A DNA stretch of 64,000 nucleotides from JASGKO01 sp049840595. GTDB lineage: Bacteria > Verrucomicrobiota > Verrucomicrobiia > Chthoniobacterales > Chthoniobacteraceae. The notes beneath the pieces were generated by a model, which was not told the DNA's origin, did not search any database, and worked only from the letters and a program-made list of their open reading frames with translations. A program made the position numbers and the translations under genes. Location of the stretch: the NCBI GenBank assembly GCA_049840595.1, contig JASGKO010000017.1, forward strand, positions 1-64,000, written 5' to 3'. Shown in pieces: positions 38,236 through 50,151 of this stretch. Every line of letters starts with the position of its first letter. The first letter of the stretch is position 1.

Positions 38236-39270
38236 ATGAAGATTGCCATATTCCGACCCTGCGGCATTGGGGATTTCGTCCAGATCACCCCCCTGCTCCA
38301 ACAGATCAAGGCAGACCTGCCCCAGGCGGAGATTACCTTTTTCACCAGTGAAAATGCCGGCCTGTTCGCCACGAACTGCCCATGGGCGAAGGTGGTAACC
38401 ATCCCCGAGCGCCAGTTGGACCGCAGAAAATCGAATACCGGTTTGCTCCGCATGTGGTGGAAGGTCCGGCAACAAGGGCCGTGGGATATTTTACTTTCCC
38501 TGGAGCCAGGGTGGATGCGGTCCACCGGCTCACTGCTGGTCCCGGCCCGGATGAAGGCCGGCGTGTATGCCGAGAACAAGCGCCCGATCCAGCTTTACCA
38601 CCATGTCCGCACCTTCATTCCCGATCAGCCGGTAAAAGTGCACACCTCCGAGACCTATCTGGAGCTCTGGACGAAGGCCACCGGCCATCGGGATCGCGGC
38701 TACGGCTACGATATTCGATACCTGCTGGAGCGTCCGGTGGAATTGCCCGCCCTCCCCAGCCGTTTCGTGTGCCTGGTGCCGGGAGCAGGCAATGCCATGA
38801 CGCCGGGGCATCTGAAGCGCTGGGCCATCGAGCGCTGGCGTGGATTGGCCATGCTCTTGCGGCAGCAGGGCATCGAGAGTGTCTGGCTGGGCTCGCCCGA
38901 TGATGCCCGGGAATTCCCCACCCCGGGCGAACCGTTCAATTTGATGGGAAAGACCAGCCTGCTCGGCTCGATGCACATCATCCCGAGGGCCATGGGATTG
39001 ATTGCCAACGACTCCGGGCTCTACCACACCGCGATCGGGCTGGGCAGTGCCGCCGTGGGCATTTTCGGCCCCAACGATCCGGTGGATACCGGCCCTTTCC
39101 GGGCGAAGAAAGCGGCAGTCGTGCAGTCCACACTCCCCTGCGTGCCGTGCCGGAAGGCGGAGTGCCTGGTCGATCTGCCGGAACTCAAAGACGCCCGCCG
39201 CCCCTATTGTCTCACCACCCTGCCCGAGAGCGAGGTGCTCAAGGCGGCGCTGGCATTGTTTCAGCCTTGA
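38236..39270 (+). CDS. Family 9 glycosyltransferase (heptosyltransferase-like)
   Basis: A 344-aa GT9 protein. The opening MKIAIFRPCGIGDFVQITPL is the GT9 start, VCLVPGAGNAMTPGHLKRWA lies in the middle, and the C-terminal IANDSGLYHTAIGLGSAAVGIFGPND is the nucleotide-sugar site. The Cys pair in TLPCVPCRKAECLVDLPEL is like that of the other GT9 gene in this locus. It likely transfers heptose or a related sugar. Divergent from the ligase-like gene. Confidence 0.88.
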   Translation: MKIAIFRPCGIGDFVQITPLLQQIKADLPQAEITFFTSENAGLFATNCPWAKVVTIPERQLDRRKSNTGLLRMWWKVRQQGPWDILLSLEPGWMRSTGSLLVPARMKAGVYAENKRPIQLYHHVRTFIPDQPVKVHTSETYLELWTKATGHRDRGYGYDIRYLLERPVELPALPSRFVCLVPGAGNAMTPGHLKRWAIERWRGLAMLLRQQGIESVWLGSPDDAREFPTPGEPFNLMGKTSLLGSMHIIPRAMGLIANDSGLYHTAIGLGSAAVGIFGPNDPVDTGPFRAKKAAVVQSTLPCVPCRKAECLVDLPELKDARRPYCLTTLPESEVLKAALALFQP

Positions 39271-39282
39271 TTCGTTGATGCT

Positions 39283-40581
39283 CTAGCTTGCGACAACGTC
39301 ATCAATGGCCCGGCGAATGGCCACCACCGCCTGCTCCAACTGGGCCTCGTTCGTGCAATACGGCGGCATCAGCACCATCGTGTCGCGAATGGGACGGGTC
39401 AGCAGACCGTAGGCGCGGGCGGCATTGCAAATCCGCGAGCCGGTTTGCGCACGCCAGTCGAAGGGGGTGCCATCCGCCTGCGCGACTTCGATGCCCGCCA
39501 TGAATCCGCATTGGCGGATTTCGCGGAGGTGCGGATGGTTTTTCAGCCCGTCGAGCAAATCCGTCAGGAGCGCGATCTTCGGCTGGAGCTGGGCCAGGGT
39601 GTTCTCCTCGCGAAAAATGGCCAGGTTCGCGAGCGCAGCGGCGCAGCCGAGCTGGCTGCCGGTGAAGCTGTGGCCGTAAAAAAGCGTCTTCATCTCCTCG
39701 TAGCCACCCAGGAAGGCCTCGTAGATCCGCTCGCGCACCAGCGTGGCCGAAAGCGGCAGATAGCCGCCGCTGAGCCCCTTGGCCACCGCCAGCAGATCGG
39801 GCATCACGTTCTCATGCTCGCCGGCGAACATTTTCCCCGTGCGGCCAAAGCCAGTCATCACCTCGTCGAAGATGAGCAGGGCTCCGTTCGCATCGCACCA
39901 TTGGCGAAGCTGGGTCAGCAATCCTTTCGGCCAGAGACGCATCCCGGCCGCTCCTTGCATCAGCGGCTCGATGATCACCGCCGCAACGGATTGCGGCTCG
40001 CCGACGCCGGACTCCAGTTCCTCGAATCCGGCAATATGCCCGACCGGGAATTGCCACGCGGAAAAGCGGCTGTGAAAAGCACTCACCCCGCCGAGGCTGG
40101 AGGCCCCCATCGTGTCGCCGTGGTAGGCGTTGTGAAAGGCAATGAAACGCGTGCGCTGGGGCTGGCCGATGAGTTGCCAGTATTGGGCCGTGATCTTGAG
40201 TGCGACCTCGATCGCCGTGGACCCGTCATCGCCCAAAAAAACGCGCGGCAGTTGCTGCCCCGGAATCAGCGCCGCCAGCTCCGCCGCCAGCTGGCTGGCC
40301 GGTGGATTGGTAAACCCGAGAAACGACGTGTGCGCCACCCGGTCCAGTTGTGCGCGAATCGCCGCGTTGATCCGCGGGTGATTGTGCCCGTGCAGATTGG
40401 TCCAGATCGAGGAATTGCCGTCGAGATACTCCCGCCCCTCGCTGTCGCGCAGGATGGCCCCTTCCCCGCTCACCAGCACCAGCGGTTCATGCTCCGGCGC
40501 GCACCAGTCCCGCATCTGCGTGAAGGGATGCCATGAGTGCGCCTTGTCGGCTGCAATCATGGCCGCAGTCTCGGGCTTCAT
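39283..40581 (-). CDS. bioA: Adenosylmethionine-8-amino-7-oxononanoate aminotransferase
   Basis: BioA transfers the amino group of S-adenosylmethionine to KAPA in biotin synthesis. The 432-aa class III PLP enzyme shows SWHPFTQMRDWCAPE, GNSSIWTNLHGHNHP, AFHNAYHGDTMGASSLGG, the PLP-pocket DEVMTGFGRTGKMFAGEH and the Schiff-base Lys in VAKGLSGGYLPLSATL. The start overlaps the stop of the small upstream gene by four bases. No other bio gene is in the window; AccA here needs biotin, but I see no linkage beyond that. Confidence 0.95.
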   Translation of the reverse strand: MKPETAAMIAADKAHSWHPFTQMRDWCAPEHEPLVLVSGEGAILRDSEGREYLDGNSSIWTNLHGHNHPRINAAIRAQLDRVAHTSFLGFTNPPASQLAAELAALIPGQQLPRVFLGDDGSTAIEVALKITAQYWQLIGQPQRTRFIAFHNAYHGDTMGASSLGGVSAFHSRFSAWQFPVGHIAGFEELESGVGEPQSVAAVIIEPLMQGAAGMRLWPKGLLTQLRQWCDANGALLIFDEVMTGFGRTGKMFAGEHENVMPDLLAVAKGLSGGYLPLSATLVRERIYEAFLGGYEEMKTLFYGHSFTGSQLGCAAALANLAIFREENTLAQLQPKIALLTDLLDGLKNHPHLREIRQCGFMAGIEVAQADGTPFDWRAQTGSRICNAARAYGLLTRPIRDTMVLMPPYCTNEAQLEQAVVAIRRAIDDVVAS

Positions 40582-40844
40582 TTTCCGGCCTGGCGTTCGA
40601 GATCCTTGATCTTGCGCTCAATCGCCTGCACGTCCTCGTAAGGCAACCGCTTGCGCTGGTATTTGCGGAAGAGAATGTCGTGGAGCTGCTTCCAATCCTC
40701 CAGCGGAGGCTCGTCGTGATACGTCCAGTTCTCCTCGCTCTGCAGCTTGGATTGAATGCGCCAGTTATTGCCAAACTTGGAGGCCCGCACCTCGCGGCGC
40801 TCGCCCTCGGGCGTGGTTTCTTTCCAGACGTGTTCGTTTCTCAT
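40578..40844 (-). CDS. Small hypothetical protein coupled to bioA
   Basis: An 88-aa soluble protein, rich in charged and aromatic residues (MRNEHVWKETTPEGERREV, NWRIQSKLQSEENWTYHDEP, RLPYEDVQAIERKIKDLERQ). It has a predicted helical C-terminus with coiled-coil character. ATGA overlap with bioA and matching codon use support a real gene. I do not recognise a family or function. Confidence 0.65.
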   Translation of the reverse strand: MRNEHVWKETTPEGERREVRASKFGNNWRIQSKLQSEENWTYHDEPPLEDWKQLHDILFRKYQRKRLPYEDVQAIERKIKDLERQAGK

Positions 40845-40889
40845 CGGATGACCAGATTACGCGGAAATGAAGCGGTGTGCAGGAAATTT

Positions 40890-41321
40890 CTACGCCCCCA
40901 TCGGTTTTGCCAGGGTGAGTTGGAATAATTCACCCAGCGTCATCTTCTCGTGCCAGACGGTGCCCAGCCGGATGCCGTAAGCCTTGTGAAAATTCAGTTC
41001 GTAGAGCTCAAGCTCCATGGCATCAGCCCGCGACCAGTCGGGCGGGTTGAGGGCACGGTAAATGTCCAGCACCCGATCATCCGGGTGGAAATGCAGGCGT
41101 AGCCGGGGATTGATGGCAAAAGCCTTCACGAAGACCTGGAGAAAGGCGCGGAGATCGTCTTTTGAAGCCGTCGCAAACCTACGCCTCCAGAGCCGCCCCT
41201 GGCACGAGCGGCTCCGGAAGGAATCAAAACGTTGGGTCCGTTTGAGAAAAGTCAGCGCCCCCGCAAAGAGACCGAGTCCCAAAACGGTAATCACGAGGGC
41301 GGTTCTCGAAAGGTCGATCAT
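40890..41321 (-). CDS. Hypothetical membrane-anchored protein
   Basis: A 143-aa protein with one N-terminal hydrophobic helix (ALVITVLGLGLFAGALTFL) and a cytoplasmic or periplasmic domain reading LRAFLQVFVKAFAINPRLRLH, FHPDDRVLDIYRALNPPDWS and ELELYELNFHKAYGI. I recognise no family. It is 45 bases upstream of the small bioA-linked gene on the same strand, so the three may be one transcript. Confidence 0.55.
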   Translation of the reverse strand: MIDLSRTALVITVLGLGLFAGALTFLKRTQRFDSFRSRSCQGRLWRRRFATASKDDLRAFLQVFVKAFAINPRLRLHFHPDDRVLDIYRALNPPDWSRADAMELELYELNFHKAYGIRLGTVWHEKMTLGELFQLTLAKPMGA

Positions 41322-41493
41322 TTTTAGTGGAGACGTTGCAGCAGCATCTTCGACAGTTATCCAGCCGTTCCACCAACTACATCGTACAGGTATAAATGGA
41401 GATCAAACCGTCGGGCGGGGAAATTGCAATCCATCCGTGAATGCGGCCGGGAAGTGTCACGAACAAGGGGAAGGAGATTGGGCTGCGCGATGG

Positions 41494-41559
41494 AAGGCGA
41501 GACGTGTCTCGCGCGGAGATAGCGGCGACATGTCGCCGCACTCCAAGGGCGTGGAGACC
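41494..41559. repeat. Dispersed hairpin repeat family D, copy 2
   Basis: The paired hairpins AGGCGAGACGTGTCTCGC and GCGGCGACATGTCGCCGC are followed by ACTCCAAGGGCGTGGAGACC. The same order and nearly the same text occur at 6872-6935. The 300 bases from 41322 to 41623 contain no gene apart from this element. Confidence 0.7.
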
Positions 41560-41623
41560 AAGGTGCTTTTTGGTGCCATTGCTGATTTGGAAAAAGTGGT
41601 TCGTCAGCATGCTCCGAGAAAGT

Positions 41624-42070
41624 TCACCGGTAAAATGCGGCGTTTTGGCGGGTGAGCGCATCTTGGACGCGTGGAATATGACCTGGGTGAAAAGGCTGGG
41701 GCAGGGATTCCGGTGGGAACCAATCCACCGCGCTGGATTCGTCGCTCAAGGCGGGGGCGCCGCCGGTGACCCGGCACTCGAAAAGCAGGCTCACATAATA
41801 CACGGTGTTGCCATCGCGATAGGTCACAGTGGTATGGGCGGGGTCGGAGTAAATGCCGATCAGGCGGATGACCTCCACGTCGTAGCCGGTTTCCTCCTTC
41901 ACCTCGCGGATGACGGCCTGATCGGCGGTCTCGCCGACTTCGATGTTGCCGCCGGGAAGACCCCAGCGACCATTATCCGTGCGCCGATGGAGGAGGAGCT
42001 GGCCCTTTTCATCGAAGACGATGGCAGCGGCGGCAGTGCGCCGGGTTCGAGCCGGATCGGGAATGGGCAT
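41624..42070 (-). CDS. NUDIX hydrolase
   Basis: A 148-aa NUDIX protein from ATG 42070 (MPIPDPARTRRTAAAAIVFD). The Nudix box GGNIEVGETADQAVIREVKE with ETGYDV is complete (G-x5-E-x7-REV-x2-EE-x-G pattern), so hydrolysis of a nucleoside diphosphate linked to X is expected. The exact substrate is unknown. An in-frame upstream ATG at 42136 would add 22 residues that lack conservation. Divergent from murJ. Confidence 0.88.
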   Translation of the reverse strand: MPIPDPARTRRTAAAAIVFDEKGQLLLHRRTDNGRWGLPGGNIEVGETADQAVIREVKEETGYDVEVIRLIGIYSDPAHTTVTYRDGNTVYYVSLLFECRVTGGAPALSDESSAVDWFPPESLPQPFHPGHIPRVQDALTRQNAAFYR

Positions 42071-42195
42071 GGCGGGATCGTGCCATGAGAATTGGCGCCT
42101 GGCTATCAATAGGTCATAGGGGATCGATCGGATCAATAAAGGGCCAAGCGATCACCGCCCTCACTCCGCATTGGACAAAACGAGAGGCTTTGCCA

Positions 42196-43808
42196 ATGAT
42201 GCGCGGCCAGATGCCAGCCGCCAGCCCACTGAACTCCCCTGCCCCGCGCAAACGCAGCGCGAGCGTCTTGGTGGCGGCGGGAATTCTACTGAGTCGGCTG
42301 GCGGGACTGGTCCGGCAACGGGTGTTTGCCCACTACTTTGGCACTTCGGATGCAGCGGTGCGTTCAATGCGGCGTTTCGGATTCCGAACATTCTGCAGAA
42401 TCTGTTTGGCGAAGGCGCGCTCTCGGCCTCGTTCATCCCCGTGTATGCCAAGCTGCTGGCGCAAGGCGATATGCGAACCGCCCGGCGACTGGCCGGAACG
42501 ATGGCGGCGTGCATTCTCCTGCTCGTCTCAATACTGGTGCTGCTCGGCGTGCTGACGGCACCATGGCTGGTCGATTTGATTGCGCCAGGCTTCCATGCCG
42601 AAGTCCGGGCCCTCACCACGCGACTGGTGCAGATTCTTTTCCCGGGGATCGGGCTGCTGGTATGCTCGGCGTGGTGTCTGGGCATTCTGAACAGTCACCG
42701 CAAATTCTTCCTCTCCTACGTCTCGCCGGTGGTCTGGAACCTGGCGATGATTGTGACGATGGTGCTCTGCGGGCGCACGATGGCAGGGAATGCCCTGATC
42801 GCCGCAGTGGCCTGGGGCTCGGTCATCGGCAGCGCGATTCAGGTGCTCGTGCAGATGCCGACGGTGCTGCTGCTGCTGAAGACGATCCCGCTCTCGCTGC
42901 GGATTCAGGAGCGGAATTGCCAGACGGTCCTCAAGAATTTTCTCCCGGCCTTTATGGGGCGCGGCATTGTCCAGATCAGCGCCTATATTGATAACTTCAT
43001 CGGGAGCTGGCTGGGCCCGGCGGCGATCGCGGCGCTGGGATATGCGCAGACGCTTTATACGCTGCCGGTGAGTCTCTTCGGCATGGCGGTCTCGGCGGCG
43101 GAATTGCCGGAAATGTCGAGCGCGCTGGGCAGCACGGAGGAAGTGGCGACCAAGCTGCGCACCCGGCTCGAAGGCGGGCTGCGGCGGATTGCCTTTTTCA
43201 TCGTGGCCTCGGCGGCGGCGTTTCTGGCCCTCGGCGATGTGATTTCGGCGGCGCTCTTCCAGACCGGAAAATTCAACGCGGCGGATGCGCAATACGTGTG
43301 GGCGATCCTGGCCGGCTCAACGATTGGCCTGCTGGCCGCAACGATGGGGCGGCTGTATTCTTCGGCGTTCTATGCGCTCCGCGATACGCGGACGCCACTG
43401 AAGTTCGCCACGATCCGGGTCTGCCTCGTCGGCGTACTGGACTATGTGGGGGCGATCCTGCTGCCGCGCTGGCTGGGGATCGATGCGAAGTGGGGCGTGA
43501 TCGGAATCACCGCCGCCTCGGGCTTTGCCGCGTGGGTGGAGTTCACGCTGCTCCGGCGGGCCATGAACCGGCGCATCGGCAAAACAGGCGTGACGGCGGG
43601 GCTCGTGGTGCGGCTCTGGATCGCGGCAGGTTTCTCGGCAGCGGCGGGCTGGGTGGTGAAATTGCTGCTGCCGCTGCATACGCCGCCGATCGTGGCCGCA
43701 GTGCTCATTCTCGGGGTGTTCGGGGCGGATTACTTCCTCATTACGATGCTGATGAAGATTCCCGAGGCCCAAGCGGTGCTGGGACGGTTTCTACGAAAGA
43801 AGAGATAG
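42196..43808 (+). CDS. murJ: Lipid II flippase MurJ/MviN-like (apparent frameshift)
   Basis: MurJ moves lipid II across the inner membrane for peptidoglycan synthesis. About 537 residues with 13-14 hydrophobic helices of the MOP superfamily are encoded. The N-terminal SVLVAAGILLSRLAGLVRQR and VFAHYFGTSDAA are in one frame. After a one-base loss near 42357 (GCGGTG) the second frame continues AFNAAFRIPNILQNLFGEGA and LSASFIPVYA, a hallmark of MurJ. Later blocks include GRGIVQISAYIDNFIGSWLG and GRLYSSAFYALRDTRTPLKF. The usual length and order are restored by one G in GG/GGG. Confidence 0.92.
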
Positions 43809-43811
43809 CCA

Positions 43812-43868
43812 CCGAGGACACCGAGATCACGGAGGGGGGAGGTTTTTCTCACGCGGAGACGCAGAGGC
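43812..43868. repeat. Dispersed 'CTTCGTG'-like repeat, copy 3 (degenerate)
   Basis: Just past murJ, CCACCGAGGACACCGAGATC and then CACGCGGAGACGCAGAGG resemble, in reverse complement, the text at 245-330. Copies are degenerate, so the match is by pattern and not identity. Confidence 0.4.
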
Positions 43869-43880
43869 TTTCATCCGAAG

Positions 43881-43917
43881 AGGCCGTCCACCTTGCGATG
43901 GACGGCCTGGGATTTTT
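43881..43917 (+). terminator. Hairpin between murJ and acnA
   Basis: The stem AGGCCGTCCA pairs perfectly with TGGACGGCCT across an eight-base loop. On the plus strand it is followed by GGGATTTTTC. It stands between the convergent murJ and aconitase genes and could serve both directions, though the T-tract favours the plus strand. Confidence 0.75.
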
Positions 43918-43938
43918 CGGAGCGGTGAACGCTTTCGC

Positions 43939-46816
<2,878 letters not shown>

Positions 46817-46971
46817 AGTTATAGGTGATGATTTTTCGTTGATAATGCCCGGCTTACGACATCGCAAGCATGGAACGGGGAAAATTGAGCGTTGAGGGTT
46901 GAGCGCCGCATTTTGGCAGCGGGAAACGAGGGGAAATCCACCATCTCCATCCGCTCCGCGTCTCCCGTGGC

Positions 46972-47019
46972 TAAAAAAAGAACGCGGGCTGCCCTTCCCC
47001 ACAGAAGGACAACCCGCGC
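46972..47019 (-). terminator. Intrinsic terminator after a PEP-CTERM gene
   Basis: On the minus strand, 22 bases after the stop at 47041, a G+C-rich hairpin (GCGCGGGTTGTCCTTC pairing, with mismatches, to GGGCAGCCCGCG) is followed by TTCTTTTTTT. Confidence 0.85.
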
Positions 47020-47040
47020 ATACTCCCTGAAGAAAATGGA

Positions 47041-47901
47041 TTACTGGTTCACCGGGCGACGACGGCGCAGGAAACCGAGCAGACCGAGGCCGAGCATCGC
47101 CGCCGAGGTGGGCTCGGGGGCCGCAGTGGTGGTGAGAACGACGTTGTCGAGGCCGATGAGCTGGTCGGGCGACGGGCTCTGGGCGTTGTCATCACTCCAG
47201 CGCAGCAGGAGGGTGCTGCCATTGGCCCAGGCGCTGCTCAGCGAGACGTCCGTGGTCGGCACGCTGGTGGTGCCCACGGTGTTGGGAACCACGACGCCGC
47301 TGGTCCCGCTCAGCGTAGGATTGAGCGCGCTGACGTTGGTCCAGGTGGCGCCGCTGTCGAGGCTGTACCAGAGCCAGTAGCCGGGCAGTTCCTCCACGCC
47401 GGAATAAGGCCCGCCGGTGTAGGTGGAGTTATTCGTCGTGGTGGTCGTGAAGCGGCGGATGTCGTAGCTGACGTTAAAATCCGTGAGCGCATCCCCGGTG
47501 GTATTGGTGAGCGTGAGCTGCAACAGCGTCATGGCATTGCCACTGGGCGAGGAACCGAGCGCGCGGTTGCTGGTGGTGGTGCTGTCGGAGAAGTTATAGC
47601 CCGCCGCGCCTTTCTGCGTGCTGGCCACTCCCGCGGTGAGCGTGCTGCTGGCGGCGGTGGCCCCGGCGATGTCCGAGGAAGCCGGCAACGCGGTGACGTA
47701 ACCGCCGCTCGGCGTCCAGTAGCTGAAGGTATCATGCGAACCGGCGATGCTATAGACCGACCAGCCCGTGGGGGCGGCGGTGCCGCTGGTGCCCATCGAG
47801 TCGAAATTTTGCGAATAGCTGCCTGAGAAATTCGCGGCGTGGGCGATCGTGGCGAGGCCCAGGATGGCCGGCAGGGCCATCATCGTTTTGAGAGCTTTCA
47901 T
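47041..47901 (-). CDS. PEP-CTERM surface protein
   Basis: A 286-aa exported protein from ATG 47901. It has a signal peptide (MKALKTMMALPAILGLATIAHA). The mature domain resembles a beta-rich extracellular fold (NFSGSYSQNFDSMGTSG, WSDDNAQSPSPDQLIGLDNV). A C-terminal sorting signal APEPTSAAMLGLGLLGFL ends in RRRRPVNQ. This tripartite tail is the exosortase recognition signal. It is a predicted substrate of the exosortase at 23232. A terminator follows the gene. Function unknown. Confidence 0.85.
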   Translation of the reverse strand: MKALKTMMALPAILGLATIAHAANFSGSYSQNFDSMGTSGTAAPTGWSVYSIAGSHDTFSYWTPSGGYVTALPASSDIAGATAASSTLTAGVASTQKGAAGYNFSDSTTTSNRALGSSPSGNAMTLLQLTLTNTTGDALTDFNVSYDIRRFTTTTTNNSTYTGGPYSGVEELPGYWLWYSLDSGATWTNVSALNPTLSGTSGVVVPNTVGTTSVPTTDVSLSSAWANGSTLLLRWSDDNAQSPSPDQLIGLDNVVLTTTAAPEPTSAAMLGLGLLGFLRRRRPVNQ

Positions 47902-47994
47902 GTGGTGGAGACGAGCGCAGGGCCTCGCCACGGGGCCGCCTTTTTCAAGACGACCCCGCGCGATGCACTGTTACTCAGAGGAGACAGTTTTTGC

Positions 47995-48685
47995 TTAGGC
48001 GCGGCGGCGGATGCGGCGCATGAGGAAACCGATGGCACCGAGGCCGAGCATCGTGGCCGAGCCCGGCTCAGGAGCCGCGGTCGCCGTGATCTGCACTCCG
48101 CTCAAGCTGCCGGAATTGCTGCCATCGGAAGGACCGTCCCCCCGATAGGTCGCGACCGCGGGCGCAGTGGTGCTGTTGATGTTTTCCCGTAAGGAGCGAG
48201 GCCGTATCGGGCGCGGTGGTGTAAATCTGCGCCGGCGATCCGAGCGCGCTGTCCAGGATGGAAATGGAGAACTGGTCCGGATTCAAACCGGGGTCCACAT
48301 TCAGCGTGCTGTTCAAGGTAAAGCTGATGTTGGTCGTTCCCGCCGTGAATCCCTGGTAGAACTCGGTAAGGGTGGTTTTCCCGTCCACGAGGGTGACGGT
48401 GGAACCGAGGCTGCCCGAGGCCGTGCCGGTCGTGGTGGCGGAGCCAGTGGCGCTTCCACCGGTAAAGGCGAAATTGCTCAAGGTGACGGTATTATTGCCG
48501 ACGGTCGCTCCCGAAGAGAACTGGAAATCCAGGTAAAAAGGGCTGCTGCTGTCGGCCGAAAGCGCGGCGGTGTTCAGGCTGATGGTGTAGATGGCATTCG
48601 CTTTCGCGCTGTGGTGCAGCATCAGGAACGATGCGCCCAAAGCGAGGAGGGCCGTGAATTTGGAAGCGGTGGATTTGGTAGTCAT
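47995..48685 (-). CDS. PEP-CTERM protein, NF038129-like (apparent frameshift)
   Basis: About 229 residues from ATG 48685 (MTTKSTASKFTALLALGASF signal). The mature part opens AIYTISLNTAALSADSSSPF and YLDFQFSSGA, as in the NF038129 PEP-CTERM family (recalled, not searched). A one-base shift near 48187 in GGAAAACATC breaks the frame; the other frame continues NINSTTAPAVATYRGDG and ends in a sorting tail APEPGSATMLGLGAIGFLMR with Arg-rich end RRIRRRA at 47995. Predicted substrate of the exosortase. No function known. Confidence 0.8.
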
Positions 48686-48777
48686 GGTGGTATGGGTGGT
48701 TAGGTGGTGGATGTGCTGCTGTCGCTGCTTCGACATGGGTCGAAATGGGATTTGGATTTTGAGAAATGGAGGGGCTG

Positions 48778-50028
48778 CTAGCGGACGTTGATCCGGCCAA
48801 ACATGCCGTCGAATTCACTGTTGGGTCCGGCGGTGAAGTAGAGAGCATTTGCGTCGCCCAGGCTGACGCCGTTGCCGAAGACAAGGCCCCAGATGCCGTC
48901 GATGGAAATGATCTTGCTGTCGGAGTCGCGGATGTAGCCGACGAAATCGCCGCTCTTGAGATCGAACGCCGAGATGGTGCCGTCGCCGAAATTGGCCACC
49001 ATCAGGTCGTTCGCATAGTCACCGAAAGTAGAGGGCGCAATCGCCATGCCCCACGGCAGATTTACCACGCCATGCCCGGCGAAGAAGTCTTTCACCAGGG
49101 TGCCATCTTCATTGTATTCCACGATATGCCCGAGACCGGCCCCGGCGATTTGCTCCTGGCCTTCGTCGCTGTTGGGATCGAATTTGCCGTAAGCCACGAA
49201 GAGGTGATGATCCAGATCGGCGATATTGAAGGGGCTGAGATCGCCGATGCTCTTGGGCGTCTCAAAATGGAAGCTCTTGGTGACATCCTTCCATTGATGA
49301 TCGAAGACGTGGATGAGATTGTTGCGGTTGTCGGCAGCGAAGAGATGATTGCCGCCCGCTTTTTTATAAGCCTCCGAATTCGCGGCATTATTGGTCAGGG
49401 CTACACCCGTAAAGACCGGGTTCAGGTGGGTCGTCCGGTGCTTGGAGGTCTTGGAATAGTCGATGATCACCGGCGCGCTTTTCATCGCCGTAGCCGTATT
49501 CGAGGCCCAGGCATTGATGCAGCCGTCCTCAGTGACAAAGACAAATTTGGCCGAGCCAGAGTAACCGCCCGGAATCGATTTCGGAGCGGGACCTTTGAGA
49601 TCGTTCGCCGGGCCGGAAACCGGGAATTCCACCGGCTGCCCGGGGAGATCACTGGCCGAATTGTAAACCTGGCCGGTGATGAAAGCGTGGCCGTGATCCG
49701 TCCAATTCGGCTGATCCAAGGTCACGCTTTTCAGGCCATCCTGGTGGAGCGGCATTTTGCCGACGTCGCCGATGTATTCGGAAGCGGTGCCGGTGCCCGC
49801 ATTGGAGATCCAGATATGCCCACCCGCTCCCGGGGGTCGCACCGCAATTCCCCATCCATCCTGCATCTGCTTGTCCACGATCTGGGGATTGTAATCCGCC
49901 TTGCTGGCGACCAGGACGGTTTCGATGTAGCCGAGATCCTCGCGCAACTTTTGCGCGGAAGCAGAGGTGGCGATGAGCAGCGAGGCCATCGCGGTGAACA
50001 GGAAGGGAAGAAGTTTGGCGGTTTTCAT
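48778..50028 (-). CDS. TIGR03118-like secreted beta-propeller protein
   Basis: A 416-aa exported protein with a signal peptide (KTAKLLPFLFTAMASLLIATSASA). It contains repeated beta-propeller-like blocks: DGWGIAVRPPGAGGHIWISN, GGYSGSAKFVFVTEDGCINAW, NHLFAADNRNNLIHVFD, VNLPWGMAIAPSTFGDYAND and ISIDGIWGLVFGNGVSLGDA. These match the TIGR03118 family, whose members often end in PEP-CTERM. Here the C-terminus (GPNSEFDGMFGRINVR) lacks that signal, so it may be free in the periplasm or medium. Function is not established. Confidence 0.8.
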   Translation of the reverse strand: MKTAKLLPFLFTAMASLLIATSASAQKLREDLGYIETVLVASKADYNPQIVDKQMQDGWGIAVRPPGAGGHIWISNAGTGTASEYIGDVGKMPLHQDGLKSVTLDQPNWTDHGHAFITGQVYNSASDLPGQPVEFPVSGPANDLKGPAPKSIPGGYSGSAKFVFVTEDGCINAWASNTATAMKSAPVIIDYSKTSKHRTTHLNPVFTGVALTNNAANSEAYKKAGGNHLFAADNRNNLIHVFDHQWKDVTKSFHFETPKSIGDLSPFNIADLDHHLFVAYGKFDPNSDEGQEQIAGAGLGHIVEYNEDGTLVKDFFAGHGVVNLPWGMAIAPSTFGDYANDLMVANFGDGTISAFDLKSGDFVGYIRDSDSKIISIDGIWGLVFGNGVSLGDANALYFTAGPNSEFDGMFGRINVR

Positions 50029-50074
50029 GGGTGGGTCATGGGTGGCGGTTGAACCGCCGGTTGGTTCTGGGAGC

Positions 50075-50120
50075 GAGAAAGAAGAGGTGGGACCATCCGG
50101 GTGCCAGATGGCCCCACCGG
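50075..50120 (-). terminator. Intrinsic terminator after the phosphoesterase gene
   Basis: The minus strand shows CCCGGTGGGGCCATC pairing (with mismatch) to GATGGTCCCACC, followed by TCTTCTTTCTC. It lies 32-77 bases after the stop at 50152. An extra small hairpin (GGCGGTT-GAACCGCC) is at 50044-50058. Confidence 0.75.
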
Positions 50121-50151
50121 GTTTTAGGATTGGCTGGTTACAGGCCGTCGA